From Primulina eburnea (taxonomy: Eukaryota; Streptophyta; Magnoliopsida; Lamiales; Gesneriaceae), in contig NC_133103.1 of assembly GCF_022965805.1 (NCBI RefSeq), positions 44,313,610 through 44,377,609 on the forward strand: a DNA stretch of 64,000 nucleotides, in the 5' to 3' direction. The notes beneath the pieces are model-generated. The model was not told the origin of the DNA. It saw only the letters and a program-made list of their open reading frames with translations, and searched no databases. Both the position numbers and the translations under genes were made by a program. Shown piece after piece: positions 15,601-26,034 of the stretch. Each line of letters starts with the position of its first letter. Position 1 is the first letter of the stretch.

Positions 15601-15996
15601 TGGCCTCACCTCTCAGGTGCCTTTAGAAGGATTTAGTGCGTTGCAAGGAATTTCAGGATCTCAGAAATTTCAAATTCACAAGGCTTACGGCACTCCAGAT
15701 CACTTGCCTTCTGCTCACACATGGTAACTTTCTTGGTCAATTTTTTCATATTTTGTTGTGATCCTTAAACCGAATGGTTAATTCCTATCTCTTAATTGTT
15801 GTTATTTTTGTTGTGATAATCTAAGTTTTAAGATGTTGCCACTTATTATGGATTATGGAACCGATTATAAAGTTTTTGAATTTGATCATGCAGTTTCAAT
15901 CAGCTTGATCTACCAGAATATCCATCGAAACGGCGTCTGGAGGACAGACTGCTTCTTGCTATCCATGAAGCCAATGAAGGGTTCGGATTTGGTTGA
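663..15996 (+). CDS. UPL1: HECT-type E3 ubiquitin-protein ligase, UPL1/UPL2-like, complete, 16 coding exons
   Basis: HECT E3 ligases take ubiquitin from an E2 onto a cysteine and pass it to substrates. Exons: 663-758, 2430-2525, 2610-2816, 2984-9536, 9694-10742, 10844-11131, 11203-11404, 12056-12333, 12420-12694, 13211-14306, 14384-14530, 14621-14701, 14784-15009, 15158-15297, 15617-15723, 15894-15996. They sum to 10,944 nt (3,647 aa plus stop) with no frame break; the Arabidopsis UPL1/UPL2 proteins are about 3,660-3,680 aa. The N-terminus ([20 protein letters not shown]) matches the family. Visible in order: DUF908/DUF913 armadillo-like region (roughly 120-850), UBA (about 1309-1349), UIM-like [13 protein letters not shown] (about 1353), a Lys/Glu-rich run (about 1715), an acidic run (about 2159-2234), two ubiquitin-binding LP motifs, [13 protein letters not shown] and [13 protein letters not shown] (about 2576 and 2613), and HECT (about 3300-3647). 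The catalytic Cys is residue 3614 in [12 protein letters not shown], its codon split by the last intron. UPL1 and UPL2 are close paralogues, so the symbol marks the clade only. Confidence 0.96.
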
Positions 15997-16469
15997 GTCT
16001 CTCACCTGACTATCTTTGAACGAAGCTGTTGTATAGATAGCGTCATCATGTTAAAAAAGAGATAATTTACAATAGAAATTCTTGATGCATCGTTTCATTT
16101 CTAGGTAGATTAAATGTGGTGGTTACATTGTATAGTGCATATTTTCTTCATGCCCATATTTTTTTGGAAGTGGTTTTCTTTAAGACTTGCCGGCATCCAA
16201 GTTTTGTTTTCGGAATCGAAATTTCTTAATTACATGCGTTCTAATGTTTTTGTTCCGAGGAATAGCTTTATTTGTATATGGTATTATTTTGATGCTTAAA
16301 AATCCCTGATCAATATTTTCTACTTTGAAAGATGGATCTAAAGCAATAACATGGACCAAAGCTGTAGGAATTTGATCAAATGAAACCAAAAGAAGATTCT
16401 GTTTCGAGAAAATATTTTTTAAAAAATAATTTACGATCGACCTCAGCTTGTCTATCAAAATATTTCAGA
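15997..16469 (+). other. 3'-UTR and downstream flank of the UPL1-like gene
   Basis: After the TGA at 15994-15996 the sequence is AT-rich and non-coding. The transcript probably ends within about 300 bases, but no poly(A) signal is clear enough to place it. Retrotransposon-like sequence begins near 16.47 kb, so the gene borders the repeat block closely. Confidence 0.5.
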
Positions 16470-18940
16470 AAATAATTACAAGGTTCAAAATATCATAACG
16501 GAGTTTAACTGCATGTAAATTTAGGGAAATGGAAGATTATTAACTAAATGATTTTAATTGCATGAATTAATTATGATATGTATGATTATTTGTTTAAAAT
16601 AGGGTTTATGCTAGAATGCATAAAACTGTTTTTTAAAAGTTTTTCAAGATACGATCGAGAAACGGAGACAACGATCATATAAAGAAAAATATTTTTTTAA
16701 ATAATTTTTTTAATTATTTAAAATGTGGTGTATTTGAATGGAAATTTCGAATTTGGGATGTTTTGAAGTGTTTTTATACGTCGAGTCGTATTTTCTATCA
16801 GTGTGATTTTCGATTAAAATATGATCTTTTCAAGAATTTGGCTAGTATTTTTAAAATAATCCCTAAATAAAATATTTTAAATATTCACTAATAGCTTAAT
16901 GTGCCTATTATACCATGTTATTAGATCTAAGCTTATAACACTTGTTTTAATTACTAAATAAAAGCCCCAAACCCTCACAGCTCCACACCTTCCTCACTCT
17001 AAAACACTAGGACTCTCCTAGCAGCCAAGAAGCACACAACACACGTAAAAGTTCAGAAGTTAGCCACGGTTTTTGAAGGGAAAACCAGCAAGGGTCCTCC
17101 GCCTTCGTTCCTCGCATCGCCAAGTTATTTTCGTTCGTAATAAACGCAAAGGCAAGACTTAATCCCTTTTTCTCATCCTTCACACCATATTATATGTTTG
17201 ATAGATGTTTGCATTCAAAAACATGATAAACTTGAAGTATTTTCGTTTTTATGGATACACATGCATATAACTCATGATTTTGTAGTTCCAAACTTGTTTT
17301 AATGATGCACAAAGGGGCTGTCATTGTATGGTAACTTGGAGGAACGTTTTTCCAACGTGTTGAAGGTCCATAAAAGTCTAGACAAGGGCTGCACAAGTAG
17401 GGGAGATGACTCGAACGAAAATCGCATGCCTTGGTGTACTAGGTTTTCGGCTAGGGATTGTAGGGGCATGCGGCTCTTTGCTGCTGATAGGGCACGACCA
17501 GGGGGCACCAGGAGGTTGCATGAGGATCCTAGGGAGGCTGCATGTTGGCTGGATCGAGAGATAGGCACAAGCCACACCGAGGAAAGCCGCGCAAGGAGTC
17601 TTAGTGCACGAGGTTATCTTCTGTCTAGTAGCTTGTTGGGGGTTCAGTTAGAGTCCTAGGTCGATGGCTAGGGGCTGGACATGCTGGTTACGGCTGGAGA
17701 AAGTCATACAAGGATTCAAACCATCTAGAACTAGGACTCTTTGTGCAGAAAGTTTCAATAGGTATCCTAGGCGGTTTGAACGGTCTAACGGGCTTAGTTT
17801 GGGTTGAAAAATATTTGGTTATGTGTTATTAAGCTTTGCTCCAAGTTTGGTAAGTTTTGGTTAAGTTTCGAGTCCATACGAGTCAAAATAGTGATGTACG
17901 TCTAAGTTAAAAACGAGTTGAGGAATTTAACGAAAAGCTAAATTTTAAGCCTAATGAATAATTAAGGAAGTGTTATAAGGTAATAAGTTAAGTTTGGAAT
18001 GATTTAGGACGTCATTTCAAGGTTTAAGGATAAATATGGAAATTTAGGGTTTTAGGATAAAACGGCCATTTTACACCTGAAAAATGTTAGATGTCCTAGC
18101 AGTGCCATGAATGCTGTAAAATATGTTGATATGTTTATTTCAAATGTGTTGCTAAAAGACATGATTCATGCTTGGTTTAAGAGAAAAATGATTTAATGCA
18201 TTGAATTTTTATAAGTGATGAAAATATGAAAGTTGAAGGAGGTGAATTAATTGTGACAAATACGTTGATATATAAGGTCAATGCTAAGTTGACGGGTGAA
18301 GGGGTCGCTGATGTCCCCGCCGCCCGGTACCGTGGTAATACGAGATGGATCCATCGACCTTCAGTTAATACGAAGGTCACAATTGAGCATCTTAATTAAA
18401 TAAAAAAATGAAACAAATACATATATGATGAAATGGAATATGATACGAAGAAAGGAAAAATGTTCAAGATTAATGAAAAGCTATTTTCCTAAAAGTATTT
18501 TCACTGTTGCATGTTGATGTATATGTATTATTTGTTATCATGATTAAGGTTTGCTGAATCAATAGACTCGCTAATTGTAATCGATGCAGGTGAGCATGAT
18601 ATTGATGCTAATAGAGGTCTTGATGGTTGATCTTGCTCGATTGAAGGTGCATACAACCTGAGGACCATCGTTAGTTTTCTGCAAAATAAAGATTTAAGTT
18701 TAGATTTATGACTACTAAAAGATTTTACGATTTATTTTTGAAATAATGTTAGTTTAGGTTGGTTGATGTTTTTGAATACTTTTTTTTTTGGATTTTCAAT
18801 TAATAGTTGGTTAATTAATTTTTAAAATGGTGTCAAAAATGTTATATATTTGTATATGTATATATTCGGCCTAAAGTAGTATAGAGTGGGAAAAAAAAAC
18901 TCTAGTATATTTTAAAGAAAAACGATTAGTGGACGTTTCA
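16470..18940 (+). repeat. 5' LTR of Gypsy-1
   Basis: The right edge is firm: the LTR ends in TTTCA at 18,940, two bases before a tRNA-iMet PBS. The left edge near 16.47 kb is a guess. The tract holds a TATA-like TAAATAAAAG (about 16,955) upstream of a leader-like region. A tail at 18,480-18,665 resembles 23,870-24,050 in the next LTR. Open frames at 17,324-17,659 look like LTR sequence, not genes. About 2.4 kb would be long but acceptable for this clade. Confidence 0.6.
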
Positions 18941-18942
18941 GT

Positions 18943-18954
18943 TGGTATCAGAGC
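18943..18954 (+). other. Primer binding site of Gypsy-1 (tRNA-iMet)
   Basis: TGGTATCAGAGC is complementary to the 3' end of plant initiator tRNA-Met and lies two bases after the LTR end, the standard place for first-strand priming. Confidence 0.85.
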
Positions 18955-19116
18955 AATGTTTCTGCAAAAGGTTGTGCCACCGCCAGTTCTGGAAAGTTCA
19001 GTCAACAAGCCTCAAGTCTGTAAGTTTAATTGCTTTACATGATTTTTATGATGATACTTGCATGTTTACATGTTTTATACATTTACGATACATTTTAAAA
19101 ATCTTTTTGAAGTTAT

Positions 19117-19420
19117 ATGATATATATGCTTAGAGTTGCTCAAAAAAGGATTAGTATATGTCGCCTGATTAGAAACTTAGATTTAAATGCATGTTGGTTA
19201 CATTTAGAATTTGAAAAACATTCAGATATAATGCCTTCTAGACGCGTACTTAGTACCGATAGACAAGATGAGACTAATGTGGATCGTCAAGGGAATGCAC
19301 CCCCACCCGTAATGGGGATGCTGCTACTCGTGTTCTAGAGGGCATGTCACGTTTCTTTGAGCAGTAGGCTCAGCAGGCTCCGAGGCCTCAACATGAAAAT
19401 TTGGTAATGGACTTGATTGG
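19117..19420 (+). pseudogene. Gypsy-1 gag N-terminal remnant
   Basis: Translation around 19,229-19,400 gives PSRRVLSTDRQDE followed, after a frame change, by VLEGMSRFFEQ and a stop. This resembles the start of Tekay/Del gag proteins, which carry an Arg-rich opening and a similar LEGM-FFEQ segment. The rest of gag, including any CCHC knuckle, cannot be found before 20,000. It is a non-functional fragment. Confidence 0.6.
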
Positions 19421-19539
19421 GATGATAAAAAAGAACCTAGAAAAAAATAGGTTGCATACTCTACTTTAGTTGGATTTAAGGGATGACATTGAGAATTACA
19501 TAGGTGGGCATAAATATAAGCTTTAAGTGTGTAAAGGAA

Positions 19540-19990
19540 TGAATTGGATCAAGATAAGAATTTTAGGGCTTAAAAATGAAGTGATCGAAATTACGGGGGC
19601 TGAAATGCAAAAACCGAGCGTTTAAGGGTTAAATCGCTCAATGCAGAGATTTTAAGGTCTAAACCAAAATTTTAAGAAGTTCAGGGACTGAAATTGAGAT
19701 GATCGAAAATTCTAAGTTGAAATCTGGAATTTTCGAAAATTCAGGGGCTAAATTGCAAAGTTTGGAATGTTCAGGGGATGTTTGCGAATTCTAGATAAAT
19801 AGAATTTAGGGACCAAGACATAAAATTCAAAAAGGATAGGGCTGAAATTGAGTGAATTCAAAATTATTTGGGGCTAGGATGCAATTTTCGAAAAAACTCA
19901 AGGACCTAAATGAAGAAATTTGAAATTCAAGGGTTTAAAGTGCAAATTTTCGAAAATTACTTGGGAAAAATGTTCAATTTCGAGAAAATT
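19540..19990 (+). repeat. Degenerate short repeat replacing Gypsy-1 gag
   Basis: Phrases such as TTCGAAAATTCAGGGGCTAA, TTCAGGGACTGAAATTGAG, GGGGCTAGGATGCAATTTTC and AAGGACCTAAATGAAG recur every 30-50 bp with heavy drift. The common frame is 'TTCNAAAATTNAGGGACTAAAATG'-like. It has no coding potential and sits where gag and its zinc knuckle should be. It could be an expanded short repeat or a piece of another LTR inserted before decay. Confidence 0.55.
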
Positions 19991-22110
19991 ATGGGAAATA
20001 ATGATAGGACTTTCTTAACCTTCAACGCGAATAGATTCATGTTAGGTGTAGCTTCCTACACATTTGCTGGATTCGGGAGCTATACACTCATTCATATCCG
20101 AGACATTTGTCAAGCGACTAAAGATTATCCTCAAGGATTGGACTTCAAAGTTTCTATACCTTCTAGTGATCAAATGGTCACCTCGAGCATTGTGAGAAAT
20201 TTGAAGCTTCGTTTGCAAAAGATGTGGTTTGGGCAGCTCTTATTGTACTCCCAATGCCTAAATTCGACATCATACTTGGCATGAACTGGCTATCATTGAA
20301 TGGAGTTTCGATATATTTTCGACAGAGGTCAATGTCTATTCGACCGCCCAGCGGGAAATATTTTATCTTTGAGGCAGCGAAGAACAAGCAAATGCCACAC
20401 ACCATCTCCTGCATATGTGCGAGGAAACTAATTAAGCGAGGCTGCCAAGCTTTTCTAGCATGTGTTAATTTAGCACATATTCATGTCAGTCAGAAGCTGG
20501 AGGATGCTGAGGTCGTTAGAGATTTTCCTAACGTCTTTCATGAGGACGTTTTTGTCATTCCACTGGACCAAGAGTTTGAATTTTCTATTGAGTTGATGTC
20601 GACATTGTGCCAATTTCTAAGACACCATATCTTCTAGCACCTTCCGAGATGAAAGAGCTAAAAGACCAAATTCAAGAATTGTTAGACAATTATTTTATTC
20701 ACCCTATTTGTTCTCTGTGGGGCGCACTTGTACTATTTGTGAAGAAAAAGGATGAAATTATGCGACTCTACATTGATTATCGAGAGCTGAATAGAGTCAC
20801 CATCAAGAATAAGTATCCATTGCCAAGAATCGAAGACTTATTTGATCAATTGCAAGGAGCATCGATTTTCTCAAAGATAGGTCCTCGTTTCGGAATACCA
20901 TCAGTTGAAAGTGAAAGAGTCCGATGTTCATAAGACGGCTTTTAGGACTCGATATGGGCACTACGAGTTTATGTTCATGCCATTTGGGTTGACCAATATG
21001 CCAACGATCTTCATGGATCTCATGAATCGCGTATTTCAGTCGTGTCTGGATCAATTCATCATAGTCTTCATAGATGACATTCTGATTTACTCAAAGAGCC
21101 GAGAGCAGCATAGTCAGCACTTGAGAACGACACTACAAATATTGCAAGATAGAAAGTTATTCGCTAAGTTTAGCAAGTGTGAGTTTTGGCTTGAGAGAGT
21201 GGCATTCTTAGGCCACATCATTTCTAGAGATGGAGTTGAGGTTGATCTGAGCAAAGTCAAGGCAGTTAAAGAATTGCCAGTACCGAAGAGCGTAACCAAA
21301 ATTCGTAGTTTCTTGGGACTTGTTGGCTACTACCGAAAGTTCATACAAGGATTCTTTTTATTGTGGTATCCTTGACCGCCTTGCAAAGAAGAATGCAAAA
21401 TTTATATGGAGATCTAATTGCCAAGGAAGTTTTGACAAGTTGAAGCAAGCTTTTATTTCGGTGCCAGTATTATCGATTCCAACGTTATGCTCTTTTACGG
21501 ACGCTTCAAAACTTGGGTTAGGCATGGTTCTGATGCAAAATGACCGAGTGATAGCATATGCATCTAGACTGTTGAAGGTACATGAGAAAAATTACCCCGT
21601 ACATGATTTCGAGCTCGAAGCAGTAGTTTTTGCACTAAAGATTTGGAGATACTACTTATATGGGGAGAAGTGCAATATTTCAACCGACCATAAAAGTTTG
21701 AAGTACTTCTTCACCCAACAAGTGTTGAACATGATGCAACGAAAATGGCTAGAGTTGGTAAAGGACCACGACTATAACATTAGCTACTATCCGGGAAAAG
21801 TTAATGTAGTGGCAGACGCACGGAGTAGAAAGACAACATTTATTACTCAATTATCACTTCAGAGACCATTACAGTCCGAGATTCAGCAGTTTGAGCTTGT
21901 AGTATATGCTAGGAGCGAGGCCCCTAATCTTGCCACTATGATAGTACAGTCGACTTTGAGTTATAGAATCTGTGAGAGACAGTTTACTGATGAGAAATTG
22001 CAAAAGTGGAGGCTAAGAGATAAAGCTAAGGGTCGGAAGCTCTATTCCGAGGAGAATGACATAGTCCAATATCAAGACAGATTTTGGGTTCCTAGTGGCG
22101 ATTCACTTCT
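19990..22110 (+). pseudogene. Gypsy-1 pol pseudogene (protease, reverse transcriptase, RNase H)
   Basis: The protease region (about 20,000-20,290) ends in FDIILGMNWLS, but the catalytic D-S/T-G motif is not recognisable. RT follows (20,607-21,375): [24 protein letters not shown], then a frameshift near 20,880 that destroys the first catalytic Asp motif (KIGPRFG where KID-RSGYHQ is expected), then YGHYEFMFMPFGLTN and the FIDD box at about 21,067-21,080. RNase H (21,320-22,147 frame) has [19 protein letters not shown] and ADARSRK. The text stops at [12 protein letters not shown], just before integrase would begin. Frames change at least twice, so no functional polyprotein can be made. Confidence 0.85.
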
Positions 22111-22258
22111 CTCACAACTCCACGCCTCCCACACTCTAAAACACTAGTACTCTCCTAGTAGCCATGAAGCACACACCACACGTAAAATTTCAGAAGTTAG
22201 GCATGGTTATTGAAGGGAAACCAACAATGGTACATCTCCGCCGTTGTTCCTTGCATTG
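22111..22258 (+). repeat. Gypsy-1 3' LTR stub
   Basis: These 148 bases align with 16,976-17,120 of the 5' LTR with scattered substitutions and small indels. The join to pol at 22,110 is a deletion junction that removed integrase and the start of the LTR. The right end is cut by the TGTAAGG start of another LTR at 22,259. Confidence 0.75.
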
Positions 22259-24060
22259 TGTAAGGCCCAAGATTATATCATTGTAATCCGAAATTTTATC
22301 ATGATAATTCGAGATTATTTCATTGATGAATTGATGTGATCATGGAAGGACGAACTCCGAGGAATCCCCGAGGAAGACATGGGGTATGTGTGAGGCCAGA
22401 AGACCTCGTGCATATGCGTGGAGACAATGCGCGCATATGCGCGAGCAGCCAAACGCGGAGGCAAAAGACCTCATGCATATGCGAGGAGACGAGGCGTGCA
22501 TATGCGCGAGAAGGTAGATTTCTAAGCTCCGAGACAGAGAGTCTCGCGCATATGCGCCAGTGTTGGACGCGTATATGTGCGAGAAGTGCTGAATAAAAAT
22601 ATGTGACCCATGTCTTGCCATGCAATTGAACATGTAAATCCTTCCATCCACTTTCATTCATTCAGATTTCAGTTAAGAAAAACCGAGAATGCTCCATGGA
22701 AATTCTCAAGCTTTTCATATCTTAGAAATTTGATTGTGCAAGATCCGGCCGTCCGATTTTCAATCCGAGTTTAGTTCCGTGCTTTTCTCGTCAAGAGCTT
22801 CAAAGGGATGTAAGTTTTATTACTTTCCTGCATTTTTGAAAAATTTGGTGTTGGAGAAATCATAAATTGATTGATATTATGTGTTCTTGAGATTATGATA
22901 AGCATATAATTAAAACCGGATCGAAGAACGGACAACGTATGCAATTGTTATCATTTTCCAGCCTATGTTGAATGGATTTATGCATATTTTGGGAGTTGTA
23001 GTTGTGTTTATTGATGGTTATGGTTTATGGATAATTGCCTCTTGATGTTTGAGTTGCCGGGTATCTCGAGATTGCGCCGTTATGCCGTCGAAATATAACT
23101 AGATTGAGTATTGATCAAATCAAGTTTTGCTTTGAGTTGTATATTGATGTTATGCCTCTCGAATATGTCATTCCAGATTTGGTATTGAAGGCTTCGAACT
23201 CGAGAATTCAACTTCGAAATCGATAGAAGTACGAGCAACGCAAGATTGAGATTGGTTGCGTCAAACCAGAAACCGAGAAAAGAAAGGTATAAATCAAGGT
23301 TAAACCGAGATAGATAACTCGAGTAAGATACGACTTGAGTTTCCAAAACCACATACTTAATTGTTATTGTTTTGATATATGCGAACTCCTTGAACTTATG
23401 TGTATATATCTATATTGTGTATATATCTATCTACATCTATATAAATATATTAATTTACATAAATGTCATTACCGTCATTTAATAATAATCATTAATACAT
23501 GTTTTTTTTTTTTGTGAACTTCCACACTCCATTTTTAATTTTTTTTTGTTTTCCATTTATTAACTAATGAAATTTAAAATAAATTGAAGAGAAATGAATT
23601 TTAGTTTTTTCCAATCTATTAATTAATTAAATTTAAAATAAACTGAAGATGAATGAAATTAAGCCTTATTTTTTGTTGTAATGAAATTTGCACTCTATTT
23701 TTTAAATTTTACGATAGAACTGATACGATATATCTAATACGAAAGTCACAACTAACGAGTTGAATTCGATTAAAGAAAATGAACAAGTATATAATGTTAT
23801 GATGTGATGTTTTGACACGTTATGCTATTTTACGATATGTTTACACTTATGCTAAGATTATGAAATGTATGTTGAGTACAATACTTTTCATTGTTGCATG
23901 TTATGTATATGTATTTGTTATTAAGTTACATGTGTTGAGTCTTTAGGCTCACTAGGCGTGATTGATGTATGTGAGCATATTTATCAGGAGATCGAAGGTG
24001 TCGAAGACTGTGTAGGTGAGGCTGGATGTGCACACGCTAACCCGAAGACCTTATTTTTTC
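22259..24060 (+). repeat. Gypsy-2: gypsy-type LTR remnant with dyad doublets
   Basis: It starts with TGTAAGGCCCAAG directly after the Gypsy-1 stub. A GC-rich dyad cluster lies 148-324 bases in. A weak TATA-like AATAAAAATA follows at 22,592. The tail at 23,870-24,050 resembles the tail of the Gypsy-1 LTR (18,480-18,665), with GTTGCATGTT-ATGTATATGTAT and GTGAGCAT. An AT-rich stretch with microsatellite character (23,390-23,760) seems inserted in the middle. No coding region or PBS is seen after it, so it may be a solo or truncated LTR. The right end is approximate. Confidence 0.5.
22407..22583. promoter_or_regulatory. Three doublets of a GCATATGC dyad, 23 bp apart, in the Gypsy-2 LTR
   Basis: GCATATGC (last copy decayed to GTATATGT) starts at 22,410, 22,433, 22,475, 22,498, 22,548 and 22,571. 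The gaps are 23, 42, 23, 50 and 23, so there are three doublets of exactly 23 bp. The best copy is the perfect palindrome CGCGCATATGCGCG. Each doublet opens with a related flank (AGACCTC, AGACCTC, AGAGTCTC), so the larger unit of 65-73 bp is itself repeated. The position in a likely U3 region suggests protein binding sites or RNA hairpins; the function is not known. Confidence 0.75.
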
Positions 24061-25720
24061 CGCACGTTTTCATATATTAATTAGTGGAATCTAAACTAAA
24101 TTGAAGGAAAATAAAATTTAGCATTCATTTTTTGTGATGAAATTTACAATCCATTTTTTTTATAAAAAAACTTATATCTATAATGAAATTCAATCTATTA
24201 TTATTATAATAAATATTATTATTATAAATATATGAGTTTTAATTGAATTTACATCAATGTCCTTATCTTCATTAAATAGTATTTATTAATACATATCGCT
24301 TTGTTTGTTTTGTTTTCATCTATTAATTAATGGAATTGAAACTAAATTGAAGAAAAATAAAATTTAGCATCAGCTTTCATTCTTCAGTAATACATGTTTC
24401 TTTTTTGTTTTTTTTTCATATATTAATTAATAAAATTTAAAATAAATTGAAGAAAAATGAATTTTAGGCTTCATTTTTTTGTGATGAAGTTTGCACTCCA
24501 TTTTTATTTTTTATTTTTTTTTTGTTTTCCATGTTTTCATCTATTAATGACTTCTAAAATAAATTGAAGAAAAATGAAATTTAGCCACTTTTTTTGGAAT
24601 AAAATTTAAATTTATCTTTCATTTTTTGAAATGAAATTTACACTCTATTTTTTAAAAAATATATATATCTTTAATGAAATTTAAATTAAATAAAAGAATA
24701 ATGAAATTTTACTTTTTGTTTGATTTCTATTTTTTATTAATTAAGGAATTTTAAAATATATTGAATAAAAATGAAGTTTACAATATTGTTTAAAATTTTA
24801 TAGTTCTCCAATATTTAGTAGGTTTTATGTTACACAATTTCATTGTTATATAGTCCTGAGAGGAGCTGACTCAGTTATTTTTTCATCTATTAATTAATGA
24901 AATTTAAACTAAATTGAAGAAAAATAAAATTTAGCATCAACCTTCATTCTTAGATTTTTTGTTTGATTTCTATTTTTTATTAATTAAGGAATTTTAAAAT
25001 AAATTAAATAAAAATAAAGTTTATAATATTGTTGAAAATTTTATAGTTCTCTAATTCTTAGTTTGTTATATAGTCCCGAGAGTGGCTGAACCAGTTATTT
25101 TTTCATCTATTAATTAATGAAATGTAAACTAAATTCAAGGAAAATAAAATTTAGCATTTACCTTCATTCTTCAGTAATACATGTTTTTTTTTTGGTTTTT
25201 TTGTTTTTTTCATATATTAATTAATAAAATTTAAAATAAATTGAAGAAAAATGAATTTTAGCCTTCATCTTTTTGTGATGAAGTTTGCACTCCATTTTTA
25301 TTTTATTCTTTTTTTTGTTTTTCATGTTTTTCATCTATTAATTAATAGAATTTAAAATAAATTGAAGAGAAATGATTTTTAGTCTTCATTTTTTGTGATT
25401 AAATTTGTACTCCATTAAAAAACATATCTTTAACGAAATTCGAAACGATAATATTATTAATTTTTTTTTTTATTTTCTATCAACTATTAATGACTACTAA
25501 AATAAATTGAAGAAAAATGAAATTTAACTACAATTTTTTGGAATAAATTTAAATTTATTTTTCATTTTCTGAAATGAAATTTACATTCTATTTTTTAAAT
25601 AAATACATATATATATATATTTAATGAAATTTAAATTAAATAAAACAATAATGAAATTTGTATTTTTGTTTGATTTCTATTTTTTATTAATTAAGGAATT
25701 TTAAACATTGGAGAGGATAC
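23390..25720. repeat. AT-rich region of degenerate short repeats
   Basis: Variants of ATTAATTAATGAAATTTAAA and AAATTGAAGAAAAATGAA recur at least ten times (for example near 23,580, 24,096, 24,346, 24,444, 24,560, 24,911, 25,133, 25,238, 25,357 and 25,503). TGTGATGAAGTTTGCACTCC often follows. Longer pieces are duplicated: 24,390-24,520 resembles 25,160-25,310, and 24,716-24,780 resembles 24,955-25,020 and 25,665-25,705. No coding region is present. It looks like an old tandem repeat that decayed and was reshuffled; the parent element is not identified. Confidence 0.6.
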
Positions 25721-25853
25721 ACACTCCAAGGGGCTCAAAAGTTTTCATCCATACGTACACATTAGCTATTAATATATATAAATATTGGACAAAAAATATT
25801 TTTCGATCAATACCTAATCTCAGCGTACATAAATCAAAATGAAAAGAAGTTGG

Positions 25854-25910
<57 letters not shown>

Positions 25911-26034
25911 TTATAATACATTTATAAAACAAGTGATTTTGAGGATGAATTGGATGGAGCTGATTCTAGAATTGGCCACTCGGATCGCGAATTAGATATA
26001 AGAAATGTGATTTTGAGTATAAATTGGATGGAGC
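25721..26034. repeat. Non-coding spacer with (TA)n and a short direct duplication
   Basis: A (TA)n microsatellite of about 50 bases covers 25,856-25,907. A stretch of about 30 bases, GTGATTTTGAG followed by ATTGGATGGAGCTG, occurs at about 25,934 and again at about 26,007 just before the Copia-1 LTR. Nothing coding is seen. Confidence 0.7.

Larger units (their letters stand above)
16470..22258 (+). mobile_element. Gypsy-1: degenerate Ty3/gypsy (Tekay/Del-like) LTR retrotransposon
   Basis: The order is 5' LTR, PBS, gag remnant, degenerate repeat, protease, reverse transcriptase, RNase H, then an abrupt jump at 22,110 into a 148-bp piece of LTR. That piece (22,111-22,258) matches 16,976-17,120 in the 5' LTR: both hold ACTCTAAAACACTAG followed by matching AGCCA, AGCACACA and CACACGTAAAA segments. 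Integrase, chromodomain region and most of the 3' LTR are deleted. Protein similarity places it near plant Tekay/Del chromoviruses. The 5' boundary is approximate because no matching second LTR start survives. Confidence 0.75.

Noticed and set aside
17324..17659. 111-codon plus-strand frame in the Gypsy-1 LTR
   Set aside because: It is low-similarity LTR sequence with overlapping frames on the other strand and no domain.
22320..22661. Overlapping frames on both strands across the GCATATGC doublets
   Set aside because: They arise because the palindromic GC-rich repeat is open in several frames; the repeated RICARS/HMR-like text is translation of the dyads, not protein.
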